Below are positions 7,954 to 16,599 of a stretch of 40,099 nucleotides of DNA, piece after piece. Position numbers and translations under genes: made by a program. The notes under the pieces were generated by a model. That model saw nothing but the letters and a program-made list of their open reading frames with translations, did not search any database and was not told the origin of the DNA. The DNA comes from Candidatus Heimdallarchaeota archaeon. GTDB taxonomy: Archaea > Asgardarchaeota > Heimdallarchaeia > JABLTI01. Numbering within the stretch: position 1 is the first letter of the stretch; every line of letters starts with the position of its first letter. The stretch is taken from contig JAHLVW010000009.1 in NCBI GenBank assembly GCA_019058275.1, positions 1 through 40,099 on the forward strand. Direction: 5' to 3'.

Positions 7954-8946
7954 TTAGGTTTCTAATATAACTTTCTTGAGTTTCTCATAAATCTTGTTAG
8001 AATCATGTTCATCAACAATTCGTCTTTTTATCTTTTCAATCTTCTCATACTTTTCTTCCTTTGACATCCTCGATATTTCTATTACCTTATTTACAAAGTC
8101 TTCCTGTGAAGAAAAAATATTTTCTTGAGGGAGAAACTCTTCAACCCCATCCCAAAAGTGAGACAATGGGTAACACCCACATAATGCCCCCTCATGAAGC
8201 ATATAGTGGAAGCTTTCATGTACACTATTCCCTACAATAACATCCATGGAATTTAACCATTTATTTTTGTCTTCTACATAACCATAAATTATCACTTTAT
8301 CATCAAGTTCTAGTTTTTCTACAAGCTCTTGAATCATTTTGGTTTGATATTCTGTACCCTTACCACCAATGTGTAAGGTATACCCTCTATCTTTCTCTAA
8401 TAATTTCTTGAAAGCAAAAACCAGATCATAGATTCTTTTTCTCTCTAACATATTTCCTAGTATTGCAATTCTGCCATCAAAAGTTGTTTTCTCCTTTATA
8501 TCTTTAAACTCCTCAAGATTGATAGCATTATAGACAACTGTGCTTTTTTCCTTAAATTCAGGGTAATCCTCGATAAATCTTTTTTGCATCGCATAACAAA
8601 CAAAGATAACTTTGTTAACATTTTGCCAGTTTATTCTGCCTCTATTCTCAAAATAGTCACCCCGATGACACCTAGCAATAACCTTTCCTTTACGCCTTCT
8701 TTTTGTTACGTGATGTAGAATATCACCAACCCACTCAACGAAAATCACGTCCTTACGTAGATAAGATTGAATCTTAAAGGGAATATAAATCCTAAATGGG
8801 ATAGGAAGTTTCCTTGTTTTACTGTTAATTTCAACAGATGTAACTTTAAATGTAGTTCTAAACTTTTCTAATATATGTTGAAGGAAAAGACCATTGCCAA
8901 ATAGGAATGATATTTTCAGTTTCTTCAAAAAACGAAACCTCTTCAA
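7954..8946 (-). CDS. GT4-family glycosyltransferase
   Basis: The 330-residue product is a GT-B glycosyltransferase. The C-terminal half carries the GT4 pattern: VVYNAINLEEF, then an ILGNMLERKRIYDLVFAF segment that starts the nucleotide-sugar domain, LHIGGKGTE, VIIYGYVEDKNKWLNSMDV, and SVHESFHYMLHEGALCG with the EX7E-type pair around HESFHYMLHE. Start is TTG at 8944-8946. It lies 19 bases upstream of the nucleotidyltransferase gene on the same strand, so the two are probably an operon that faces the CDP-glycerol-type enzyme. It likely adds a sugar to the same surface polymer; donor and acceptor cannot be told. Confidence 0.85.
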   Translation of the reverse strand: MKRFRFLKKLKISFLFGNGLFLQHILEKFRTTFKVTSVEINSKTRKLPIPFRIYIPFKIQSYLRKDVIFVEWVGDILHHVTKRRRKGKVIARCHRGDYFENRGRINWQNVNKVIFVCYAMQKRFIEDYPEFKEKSTVVYNAINLEEFKDIKEKTTFDGRIAILGNMLERKRIYDLVFAFKKLLEKDRGYTLHIGGKGTEYQTKMIQELVEKLELDDKVIIYGYVEDKNKWLNSMDVIVGNSVHESFHYMLHEGALCGCYPLSHFWDGVEEFLPQENIFSSQEDFVNKVIEISRMSKEEKYEKIEKIKRRIVDEHDSNKIYEKLKKVILET

Positions 8947-9021
8947 TAAAATCTGATGTATGATATATAACTATTACGGAAGGATAATTTACAAAGGAAA
9001 AAGTCGTCATTAATTTACCAG

Positions 9022-9084
9022 AACAGACCATTATTCCTCAAGGGATTGGTATGGGTTGCTATGTGAAAACACCTCTGGTCTGTT
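9022..9084. repeat. Nine-base perfect inverted repeat
   Basis: AACAGACCA at 9022-9030 is repeated inverted as TGGTCTGTT at 9076-9084 with a 45-base interval. It lies in the gene-poor stretch 8947-9424, just before a membrane-protein fragment. It may be the arms of a decayed element or a hairpin in the leader of the fragment; no target duplication is evident. Confidence 0.35.
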
Positions 9085-9096
9085 GTATAGTGTGCG

Positions 9097-9261
9097 ATGT
9101 TTTGCGTAATACAAAAACCACCACTCCTTTTAGCTCTTGGATTCGCATTTACTACTGTTTGGCAATTATCAATATTGGTTGGGATAATTAACGGACTCTT
9201 TTATAACAAAATGAAGAAAGGTGTTGTTGCAGGATTATTAAGCGTAGATTTTTACTACTGA
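9097..9261 (+). pseudogene. Membrane-protein fragment
   Basis: An ATG at 9097 opens 54 codons rich in hydrophobic residues: LLLALGFAFTTVWQLSILV followed by GIINGLFYNKMKKGVVAGLL, ending in DFYY and a TGA. The glycine-spaced, paired-helix look with a short basic turn recalls small archaeal two- to four-helix families such as DUF5518, but only about one and a half helices remain, and the sequence downstream is full of stops. It is most likely the remnant of a small membrane-protein gene. The stretch to 9424 shows nothing else I can identify. Confidence 0.45.
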
Positions 9262-9424
9262 GTTCGTAAGATAACCTGATCCTACATCAGCAGATGTTTT
9301 AGTAAAAATCATCTGAAAGAAACTACCAAAAGAAAAAGTTAAAACAACAGTTCCATAAACATTTGATAATTTGGTAGAAACTTAAGAAAAGCACTAAAAT
9401 AGGATAAGTTACTGAGAGTTTATC

Positions 9425-10204
9425 ATGAATGACGAAGAATTAGACTATGAGTTTCTCAACATTGAAGGAATCTATGCTTTGTTAGATGGTGATTACAAAA
9501 AAGCAGAAGAATTGTTCACTAAAGCAATCAAAATCGAAGATAATAGTTTTGAAAGTTTATGCAATATGGGTAAATTACTTTTGGTGCAAGGAAAGGTAGA
9601 TGAAGCTCTCGAATTCTTTGAGAAATCATTAGAAAAGAATCCAGAATATCCCGAAGCATTACACAATGTGGGAGTATCTTACTATAGAAAACAAGAACTA
9701 GAGAAAGCCATTAGCTACTATATGAAAGCTGTAGAAATAGATGATAAGTATTTTGAAAGTTGGTTTAATCTGGGAAATAGTTTTTACGAAAAAGGGGAAT
9801 TGCAAGAAGCATTGAAATATTACAAAAAAACAACTGAAGCAAATCCAAATTTTACAGATGCTTATTATAACTTGGGTAATGTCTACAGAGAACTTGGTCA
9901 GCATGCATTAGCAAAAAAAGCCTATCAAGATATTCTAAAGATAAGACAAGATGATGCAGCAGTTTACTATAATTTGGGATATGTTTTACAGATAACGAAC
10001 GATTTAGATGGAGCTATAGAGAATTACCAGCAAGCAATTAAACTAAGAGAAAATTATCTGAAAGCAATCCTAAATCTGGGAATTGCCTATCAAGCGAAAA
10101 ATAATTTCAGAAAAGCACTAATGTACTTTGAAAAAGCTCTCAAAATACAACCAGATTTACAGATAGTTCAGGAAAGAATTGTACAAATAAAGGAAAAAGA
10201 ATAG
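9425..10204 (+). CDS. Tetratricopeptide-repeat protein
   Basis: The 259-residue protein consists almost wholly of about seven 34-residue TPR units, with regular W/Y-N-L-G and A-x-x-Y/F-x-x-A-L/I positions, for example ALHNVGVSYYRKQELEKAI, AWFNLGNSFYEKGE-like units and YYNLGNVYRELGQ. No signal peptide, membrane helix or catalytic domain is present, so it is a cytoplasmic scaffold for protein-protein contacts. The partner cannot be read from its neighbours, which are gene debris and a metal-dependent hydrolase. Confidence 0.9.
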   Translation: MNDEELDYEFLNIEGIYALLDGDYKKAEELFTKAIKIEDNSFESLCNMGKLLLVQGKVDEALEFFEKSLEKNPEYPEALHNVGVSYYRKQELEKAISYYMKAVEIDDKYFESWFNLGNSFYEKGELQEALKYYKKTTEANPNFTDAYYNLGNVYRELGQHALAKKAYQDILKIRQDDAAVYYNLGYVLQITNDLDGAIENYQQAIKLRENYLKAILNLGIAYQAKNNFRKALMYFEKALKIQPDLQIVQERIVQIKEKE

Positions 10205-10312
10205 AAGGTCGTTTTTCTTTTTCTAAATCTATGTTCCAAAAAAGCTCTTTCTATAAACGATTGTGGGAGAGTTTAATCATTTATAACTTTATAAAGAAAA
10301 GAATGTGAGGAG

Positions 10313-10378
10313 ATAAACGAAGTAAATAGTTATCGAGCTACAACTCAAAGACCTATAGATTTACTTAAGGGTGCATGA
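10313..10378 (+). pseudogene. LSm-like N-terminal fragment
   Basis: GAGGAG at 10307-10312 precedes a 21-codon frame reading INEVNSYRATTQRPIDLLKG-A and then TGA. The QRP-[IL]-D-x-L-x-x-A block is how archaeal and eukaryotic Sm/LSm proteins begin. No ATG, GTG or TTG exists in frame (the first codon would be ATA) and nothing of the Sm fold follows. The last seven codons are part of an imperfect inverted repeat, so the gene seems to have been broken by a local inverted duplication or deletion. The identification rests on a short match. Confidence 0.4.
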
Positions 10379-10424
10379 TTTGAATAAGAACACCGCTCTT
10401 TTTTATTTGCACCCTACTAAATCT
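10355..10424. repeat. Long imperfect inverted repeat
   Basis: ATAGATTTA plus AGGGTGCA (10355-10375) returns inverted as TGCACCCT plus TAAATCTAT (10408 onward), with a small unequal bulge and a 32-base loop. The left arm is the coding end of the LSm-like fragment, so the right arm looks like an inverted copy of that coding DNA. The rest of the 10205-10517 gap holds only the T-rich end of the TPR gene and the leader of the next gene. Confidence 0.55.
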
Positions 10425-10517
10425 ATTTTGCGTGGAGAAATCAAACTAAAAATTAATCCAAAAAAGTAAAAAGCAGTTGTAGTTAAACAATTAATTGCTC
10501 AAATGAGGTAAAGCATT

Positions 10518-11183
10518 ATGAAAGTTACTTGGTTAGGTCACTCGGGAATAATGATCAAGGATAAAGGAAAAATAATTCTCATTGATCCTTGGCTTTCAGG
10601 TAATCCTGTAGCTAAAATAAAGGCTGAAGATATTAAAAAAGCAGATGCAGTATTTGTTACTCATGATCACGGCGATCATGGTTTTGATGATGCTGTCACT
10701 ATCTGCAAGAATACTGGTGCTACTTTTGTTAGTGTATTTGAACTAGCTAATGAAGCAAAAGGAAAAGGTGTTGAAAATGTACTTGGTGGGAATATTGGTG
10801 GTTCTGCAATAGTTGCTGATATTGAATTTATTTTCACTTTAGCTCTTCATAGTTCTACTGTTGGTACCCCTCTTGGTTTTGTCATCAAACTTCCTACATA
10901 TACTATCTATCATGCAGGAGATACTGGTATCTTCATGGACATGAAATTGCTAGCTGAATTGTATGATATTGATCTTACCTTTCTACCAATTGGTTCACTT
11001 TACACCATGGGTCCTAAAGAAGCTGCTAAAGCTTTAGAACTTCTCAATTGTCAAAAAGTTGTACCAATTCATTACAAAACTTTTCCAGCCTTAAAACAAG
11101 ATGCTAAAGAATTCATAGAAATTGCTGGTCCAATGGTCGATGTGTTTGTATTTGAACCAGGAGAAGAGAAGGAAATCGGTTAG
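10518..11183 (+). CDS. UPF0173 metal-dependent hydrolase (metallo-beta-lactamase fold)
   Basis: The 221-residue protein begins with VTWLGHSGIMI and carries the dinuclear metal motif THDHGDHGFD (HxHxDH) near residue 52. Further ligands lie at ALHSS, HAGDTG and PIHYKTF, in the order seen in the UPF0173/YtkL family. GAGGT lies nine bases before the ATG. Family members are about 220-230 residues, so it is complete. They are soluble, bind two metal ions, and their natural substrate is not settled. Members are common in archaea and thermophilic bacteria as single genes, which fits the isolated position here. Confidence 0.92.
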   Translation: MKVTWLGHSGIMIKDKGKIILIDPWLSGNPVAKIKAEDIKKADAVFVTHDHGDHGFDDAVTICKNTGATFVSVFELANEAKGKGVENVLGGNIGGSAIVADIEFIFTLALHSSTVGTPLGFVIKLPTYTIYHAGDTGIFMDMKLLAELYDIDLTFLPIGSLYTMGPKEAAKALELLNCQKVVPIHYKTFPALKQDAKEFIEIAGPMVDVFVFEPGEEKEIG

Positions 11184-11205
11184 TTCCTTTTCTTTTATTC
11201 TTTTT

Positions 11206-11432
11206 TCACATTCCAGCCATTCCTATTATATGACCACAGTTAACACAAAATCCGACAGCAAATGGTGGTAGTATGTTAAATCTTATTTTTTTTTAAATTT
11301 TGATCTTCTTTTTAGTTTCACTGCTGAAGGTATAAATTTCCAAGCAAATTCGTTCTCCCCACATTCAAGGCATTTAGGTTCTGTTATTTCATTTTGTCAC
11401 CTTACACCAGTATTAACATTATTCCTACTCAT
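11206..11432 (-). pseudogene. Broken zinc-ribbon protein gene
   Basis: From an ATG at 11430-11432 the minus strand reads MSRNNVNTGVR, a TGA at 11397-11399, then QNEITEPKCLECGENEFAWK and a basic stretch. The frame is lost in a nine-base T run on the plus strand (11286-11294); adding one base restores IRFNILPPFAVGFCVNCGHI and the end GMAGM. The result would be a roughly 75-residue protein with two CxxC pairs, a plausible zinc ribbon. One stop and one homopolymer shift in so short a gene suggest decay, although both could be consensus errors. Confidence 0.55.
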
Positions 11433-11524
11433 ATCAACCTTTTGTGTTTTTCTAACTAGCAAAGGTAATAGTTAAAAAGGGATAAGTCATGAATTGATAT
11501 CATCTCCTAAATGCAAACTAACAT

Positions 11525-12796
11525 ATGAGGGATATACATTTGAAGTGTTGTTATGATCCTAAACTTGAAGCAGAAGGGCATTGTATTAATTGCAATGTTC
11601 CACTTTGTAAAACTTGTGTAACTTACGCTGAATTAAACGAAGGAATATGTCGAGCTTGTCGACGTCAAAAGAGTTTTTTGAAAATTTATGGAACTTCACG
11701 AATCATTATTTGTGGTCTTGGCATAGTGTTCTTGGTTGTTTCACTTATCTGGATATCACCCGGTAACCTCATGAATGGTTTTGTTTATGGTTTACTAGGT
11801 GTTATGGGTGCAGTAGCAATCAATATGCTAACATTAGCTTTGATGTCAAGATTCTTACTTTCAAATCTTGAACCTCATCAGAAAGTCTTTGTTGCTTTAG
11901 CAAGATATTCTGTAAGTGGAAATAAAGTGTTCTTTAATCAAGCGATAAAGGCTATGAAAAAAGTTGAGGATATGTTTCAATATAAAGATGCATTGTTTGA
12001 TCAACTTGTTTCTATTTTGATACTCCAACCTTTTGATTTGCCAAATGAATGGGTAGAGTATCTTTGTGAAAACTTCATATTTACTGAGCAAGAATTATTA
12101 GATGGTATTCTTGAATTTGGAACAGATGTCTTTGAAGAGAATATCTTTAATCAACATCATTACCAAGCTATTGAACCATATATTGAAGTTCTTAAAAGAA
12201 CAGAAAAGACAGAATTATACAATAAGCTTATTGATCAAATTCTTGAAAGACTTGAAAAGGTTGATTTAAAAGCTGTTATACAACCACCTCCTGTTTCATT
12301 TCAAGGAACTCAACCACAACCAGTAAGAGAAGAGCCTTCCGTTGTAAAAGATCGTGCTTTTCTTACAGAATTGAAATTAATTGATTACGAATTAGAAGAG
12401 TTTCTTACCAAAGCTAAAAGGAAGAAAGATTGGAAGAAAATTAGTGAAATTATCGAAGATTATGAACTTCCAAAAGTTCCTAAGAGCACCTTTGAAGCTG
12501 CACGAGCAATGGCTACTCAAACTCAACAAACAATGAAAGGTCCTAATGGTATCCCTGGAACTGCTGATGATCTTGGTAATCCAAATAAAGTTAAAATCTG
12601 TGCTGAATGTGGTATATCTTTCTACAAAGATCATTTGAGTACTTATGTCTTCAGAGATATCTCTGTTAATGTTTGTTCTGAATGCTTAGCAACCTTAAAT
12701 AAGGAAGGTCATAGAGAACCCCGCTTACTTGCTAGCATCCGCAAACCTGAAGAATACAAAAAAGTTGTAGATGACTCAAAAGAAGATGATAATTAG
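11525..12796 (+). CDS. Membrane protein with N- and C-terminal zinc fingers
   Basis: The 423-residue product begins with a B-box-like zinc motif: CCYDP, HCINCNVPLCKTCV and GICRACR within the first 45 residues. Two hydrophobic helices follow (about 56-75 and 82-105), then a long helical region, a proline-rich linker near 265 and a helical segment. It ends with a second four-cysteine finger, CAECG ... CSECL (about 360-392). B-box and treble-clef fingers bind proteins rather than DNA, so a membrane-attached adaptor is likely. Family not recognised. The ATG at 11525 is the first in frame. It shares the cytoplasmic zinc-finger-plus-membrane design with the 847-2319 gene but not its sequence. Confidence 0.7.
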   Translation: MRDIHLKCCYDPKLEAEGHCINCNVPLCKTCVTYAELNEGICRACRRQKSFLKIYGTSRIIICGLGIVFLVVSLIWISPGNLMNGFVYGLLGVMGAVAINMLTLALMSRFLLSNLEPHQKVFVALARYSVSGNKVFFNQAIKAMKKVEDMFQYKDALFDQLVSILILQPFDLPNEWVEYLCENFIFTEQELLDGILEFGTDVFEENIFNQHHYQAIEPYIEVLKRTEKTELYNKLIDQILERLEKVDLKAVIQPPPVSFQGTQPQPVREEPSVVKDRAFLTELKLIDYELEEFLTKAKRKKDWKKISEIIEDYELPKVPKSTFEAARAMATQTQQTMKGPNGIPGTADDLGNPNKVKICAECGISFYKDHLSTYVFRDISVNVCSECLATLNKEGHREPRLLASIRKPEEYKKVVDDSKEDDN

Positions 12797-13001
12797 CCCA
12801 TCTTTCTTTTGATTTTATACCTTTTTCCTATATTCAATTAAATTAGATTATTCATCAAATTAGTTTTTTTTCGAATAATATAACATACACAATTTTCTTT
12901 TTCTTATGTATTAATTGTTCAATCTGAATCTAGCAGAAATGTTTTTCTATTATTACTTAAAACTATTTGAATAGCTACTAATTAATGAGTAAGTGAAGAT
13001 T

Positions 13002-15962
13002 ATGAGGCAAGGAAAAAAACTCTCGATCTTTCTATTATCATTATTTATTCTCTCTGGTGTTGCTCCTGTAATTTTAGCTAATGCTACTCTTCCAGAAGCT
13101 ATTTTGCCAGATACAGTAATTTATACGAAAACAATTGTTGATTTAAATGGTGATAAATTAGATGACAAACTTATAATAGATTTAGAAGTAACTAACACGC
13201 ATTCTATCGATGTTGTTGTACTCTATGATCATGAGGTTAATTCTCTTGATAAATTGAGGTTAAGACGCTTAGGTGTTACATTCTCAGAAGAAACTTGGGA
13301 TTTAGGAAGGAGACTATTGGTATCAACCACTAAGGATGGACTTGAGGCCTTAGCAAAAATACCTGAAATTAATCTTATTACATCTGCTGAAAAAAGACAT
13401 ATCATGGTTGGAATTCTTGGAGATGATAATTCAGATTTAGCTGCACTTGAGAGATTTGAAGGTGCTCAAATTTTCTGGGGTGTTGGATGTGCAGTTGTTC
13501 CTTATTACACAGGACTTGAAAATGATATTGCACAATTAGGAACTTATACAGCTATTGCTGATACAACTGATTCCTATTTATACAAAATAGAAACTCCCCA
13601 ATCAACAACAACACTACAAGTAAATACATTAGTTACTGCAAATGAAATCAATATAACTGGATTGTGGGCTGATGGACATGATGGTACAAGTATAAGAGTA
13701 GGCAATATAGATACAGGTATTAATGAAAATCATGTAGATTTTGCTGGTAGAATAATATCTACAAAAAGCTTTGTTTCACCTGATTATGGTTATGACCATA
13801 CGGATGATACTATAATTGATTTTGATGGTCATGGAACTCATACAACTGGTATTATGGCTGGTTCCGGTGATGGTGACCCAAAAAATATTGGTATGGCACC
13901 TAACTCAAGCATTTACTTTGCCAAAGTTGAATCACCAGCAACATGGTGGTCAGTTATTGCTGCTTTGGACTGGTTAGTTAATAATAGAGATGTTGATGTT
14001 GTCAATTTAAGCTTTGGTGGTGGGGCTGGTGAAGCACCATCATGGAATATTGCTGAAATAGCTTTCAAGGTAGCAGTAAGAAAGACAGACACTCCTTGTG
14101 TAATATCAGCTGGTAATGAGGCTATGGAAGGTTTTGATAATTACTATAGTGTTAGTTCTCCTGGTTCAGTTCAAGATGTAATAACTGTAGGATCACTAGA
14201 TACATCAACTTCCTCTGAATATGGTATAAATGGATTTAGTAGTCGAGGACCTACTGGTCTAAATCTTGTAAAACCTGATGTTTTGGCTCCTGGGAATGAT
14301 ATTGTATCATGTTCCAATATAGGAAGTAGTTACATTAGCTATAGTGGTACTTCTATGGCTGCTCCCCATGTGGCTGGTGCTGTGGCAGTATTAATAGATG
14401 CTATGAAAAATCACAGTGTTTCTTATAATCCTGGCGTTATCAAAGCTGCTCTTCTAAAAACTGCTATTCCACTTGATGGCTTCACAGCACTAGACCAAGG
14501 TAAAGGTTACATAAATGTTGGTGCTGCATTAACCTATATTTTGAATGCAGAAAGAGAAGGCAATCTTCCTATTATTGGTTCTTGTAATCAAGATTTACAA
14601 CCAATCAAATTATTCGATAAATTACGACAAGGACAAATATCTGAACAATATCTAACCACAGTTTCACCATTTAGATATAATAAATCTCTTGCATTAAATG
14701 GAGATGCTGCACAATTCGTCACTATTACTAGTGATTTCCTAGGTCCTGAAACAGATGTCATACAGCTAACCTATAAAATACCAGTAGACGCAACAATTGG
14801 AACTTATACCGGTCAAATTGATTTTGTTTACAATGGGACAATATTGGATACAGTAGACATTGATTTTGATGTTGTTGAAAGCAATGGTCACAATATGCTT
14901 CTGAACTATCGTACAACAAATTACGGTATAGATCACATGTATGGGCAATATATGTATTATACTCAAGACATCTATGCTAATGGTTATGTTATTAGTGAGC
15001 AAAACATCACATTAAATGAAACAATCTTAGCTAATTATGACTGTGTTTGGTTCCCAGATCCTTTTGGTTATAAATTCCCACAAGGTGGTTATGGTGATTA
15101 TAGTATAAGAACAACATATAATCCATGGGCTTCTGGAGAACTAACAGCTCTGAATAATTATGTTGCTAATGGTGGAACAGTATTCTTTGCATTCATAGGC
15201 TACAGTTCAGAATTTATTGAAGGATATGGAACAATTGTTGGTGGTACTAATGTTTCTGTTATTAATGAGTTTACAATACCTTTTGGTATTGAAGTTCTTA
15301 CAGATGAATGGCCTGCGGTAACACCTGGTGTTGCTAAACCATTAGGTTCTCATGCTCTAACTGCTGGAGTTGTTGGTGTTGATCATTATGGTTGTTCATT
15401 GGAAATAACAGGTGATGCTGTTGCTGTTTCTAAATACGAAGATATTGTTTGTGCTACTTATCAACACGATAGTGGTGGTAGAGTCATTGTTCTTGCAACT
15501 AATTTCTGTCTAGATACTGAAGGCTATAAAGATAGATACAATGGTGGATTTACTAATAACACTATTTTTGCTATGAACTTGATGCGTTGGGCAACCTCAG
15601 AACATAAAATTAGAAGAACCAGTGTAACAAATGAAAGTGGAATCTATACTTTGACCTATGAATATTTATCAGGTCCTGGTCCAGATTTTGGTGGTTACGT
15701 ACTCTATTCAAACAAGACAGTTGTAGATTTAACTTGGACTGAAGTTTCAGATGGTATCTGGAAAACTGCTGTTAGCACACTTGGATCATCAAAAATAATT
15801 CATGTTTATCCTGAATGCGGAGAAACCGGTGTGGATGAATTTGATTATTATAAAATCTTTTTAACTGGAACTGATGAAAGTGGTTTTGGAGCTTTATCAA
15901 TAGTTTTAATTGCTGGATTTGGTCTTGCAGGTTGGTATTTGATCCTAAAAAGACGACGTTAA
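13002..15962 (+). CDS. Secreted, C-terminally anchored subtilisin-like protease
   Basis: A signal peptide (basic MRQGKK, hydrophobic stretch, ANA cleavage region) and a prodomain precede an S8 peptidase domain. The catalytic residues are visible: Asp237 in GNIDTGINENHVDF, His277 in GHGTHTTGIMAG, the oxyanion Asn in SAGNEA, and Ser451 in SGTSMAAPHVAGA (numbered from the ATG at 13002). A long beta-rich region follows, including a GATase1-like segment, NYVANGGTVFFAFIGYSS. The end is GFGALSIVLIAGFGLAGWYL plus KRRR, a membrane anchor with a basic tail. The protein should be a cell-surface protease. A GTG at 12993 is an alternative start three codons upstream. Confidence 0.93.
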   Translation: MRQGKKLSIFLLSLFILSGVAPVILANATLPEAILPDTVIYTKTIVDLNGDKLDDKLIIDLEVTNTHSIDVVVLYDHEVNSLDKLRLRRLGVTFSEETWDLGRRLLVSTTKDGLEALAKIPEINLITSAEKRHIMVGILGDDNSDLAALERFEGAQIFWGVGCAVVPYYTGLENDIAQLGTYTAIADTTDSYLYKIETPQSTTTLQVNTLVTANEINITGLWADGHDGTSIRVGNIDTGINENHVDFAGRIISTKSFVSPDYGYDHTDDTIIDFDGHGTHTTGIMAGSGDGDPKNIGMAPNSSIYFAKVESPATWWSVIAALDWLVNNRDVDVVNLSFGGGAGEAPSWNIAEIAFKVAVRKTDTPCVISAGNEAMEGFDNYYSVSSPGSVQDVITVGSLDTSTSSEYGINGFSSRGPTGLNLVKPDVLAPGNDIVSCSNIGSSYISYSGTSMAAPHVAGAVAVLIDAMKNHSVSYNPGVIKAALLKTAIPLDGFTALDQGKGYINVGAALTYILNAEREGNLPIIGSCNQDLQPIKLFDKLRQGQISEQYLTTVSPFRYNKSLALNGDAAQFVTITSDFLGPETDVIQLTYKIPVDATIGTYTGQIDFVYNGTILDTVDIDFDVVESNGHNMLLNYRTTNYGIDHMYGQYMYYTQDIYANGYVISEQNITLNETILANYDCVWFPDPFGYKFPQGGYGDYSIRTTYNPWASGELTALNNYVANGGTVFFAFIGYSSEFIEGYGTIVGGTNVSVINEFTIPFGIEVLTDEWPAVTPGVAKPLGSHALTAGVVGVDHYGCSLEITGDAVAVSKYEDIVCATYQHDSGGRVIVLATNFCLDTEGYKDRYNGGFTNNTIFAMNLMRWATSEHKIRRTSVTNESGIYTLTYEYLSGPGPDFGGYVLYSNKTVVDLTWTEVSDGIWKTAVSTLGSSKIIHVYPECGETGVDEFDYYKIFLTGTDESGFGALSIVLIAGFGLAGWYLILKRRR

Positions 15963-16010
15963 ATACTAAAGAAAATGCTGCGAAGAAGCATATTGAATTC
16001 TTCCCTATTA

Positions 16011-16023
16011 CCTCTTTTTTTCT
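16011..16023 (+). terminator. T-tract after the subtilase gene
   Basis: A pyrimidine-rich run with consecutive T residues lies about 50 bases after the subtilase stop and before the promoter region of the profilin-like gene. Its position fits an archaeal U-tract terminator. Confidence 0.35.
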
Positions 16024-16179
16024 CATAGCTGATTTTAATCTAAAATCATTCATCTTATTTTTGCTGCAAAATGAATCTTTTTACATCAACCGTAGCATTT
16101 AATATACTTGGATTTAACATTTATTCGAAATATAACATTATACACACAAGTTGTAAAAGCATGTTAGGAGACATAATAG

Positions 16180-16542
16180 TTGACATTTGAATCAGAAGCT
16201 GCAAAGTTGCAAAGAGATGGTATTGTTGGAGCACTAGCGTTAGTTGGAGCCGATGGCCAAGTTTACTGGCAAACTCAAAACTGGCAAGTTGATGGTCCAA
16301 CAATCATAGAAGCTTGGACAAAGAAAGCTCCATGGATAGTGATTCAAGGGGTTAAATACTCAACAATTGATATTACTAATAATCGATTAGTATGTACAAA
16401 CATTCAACAACAAGGTCATATCATAATTGCTAAAACACCATTATGGCAAGGTTTTGTAATGGCCTGGTGTTCACCAGCAAATCCCGTTAGAATGGTTTAC
16501 GTAGACATAGCTAAATTAGCTACTAAAGTAAAACCAGGATAA
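16180..16542 (+). CDS. Profilin-like actin-regulator candidate
   Basis: The 120-residue protein matches profilin across its length. An amphipathic N-terminal helix is followed by the first strand pair GALALVGADGQVYWQTQNW (residues 17-35; compare AAIVGKDGSVWAQS in eukaryotes), a helix to about 46, IVIQGVKYSTID (53-64; compare GTKYMVIQ), a strand with RLVCTN, QGHIIIAKT (78-86; compare GGITVKKT), FVMAWCSP, and a C-terminal helix VRMVYVDIAKLAT. Profilins bind actin monomers and, in eukaryotes, polyproline. The start is TTG with AGGAG nine bases before it. The next gene is convergent and encodes a large coiled-coil protein. No actin gene is in the window. A roadblock/longin-type fold is the main alternative, but the G-x-K-Y and GxI-x-x-x-KT pair favours profilin. 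Confidence 0.75.
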   Translation: MTFESEAAKLQRDGIVGALALVGADGQVYWQTQNWQVDGPTIIEAWTKKAPWIVIQGVKYSTIDITNNRLVCTNIQQQGHIIIAKTPLWQGFVMAWCSPANPVRMVYVDIAKLATKVKPG

Positions 16543-16599
16543 CAAAAAGATTCTCTTTAAGGAAATCATTATTATTTTTCTTTAAAATTGGCATTTTAT

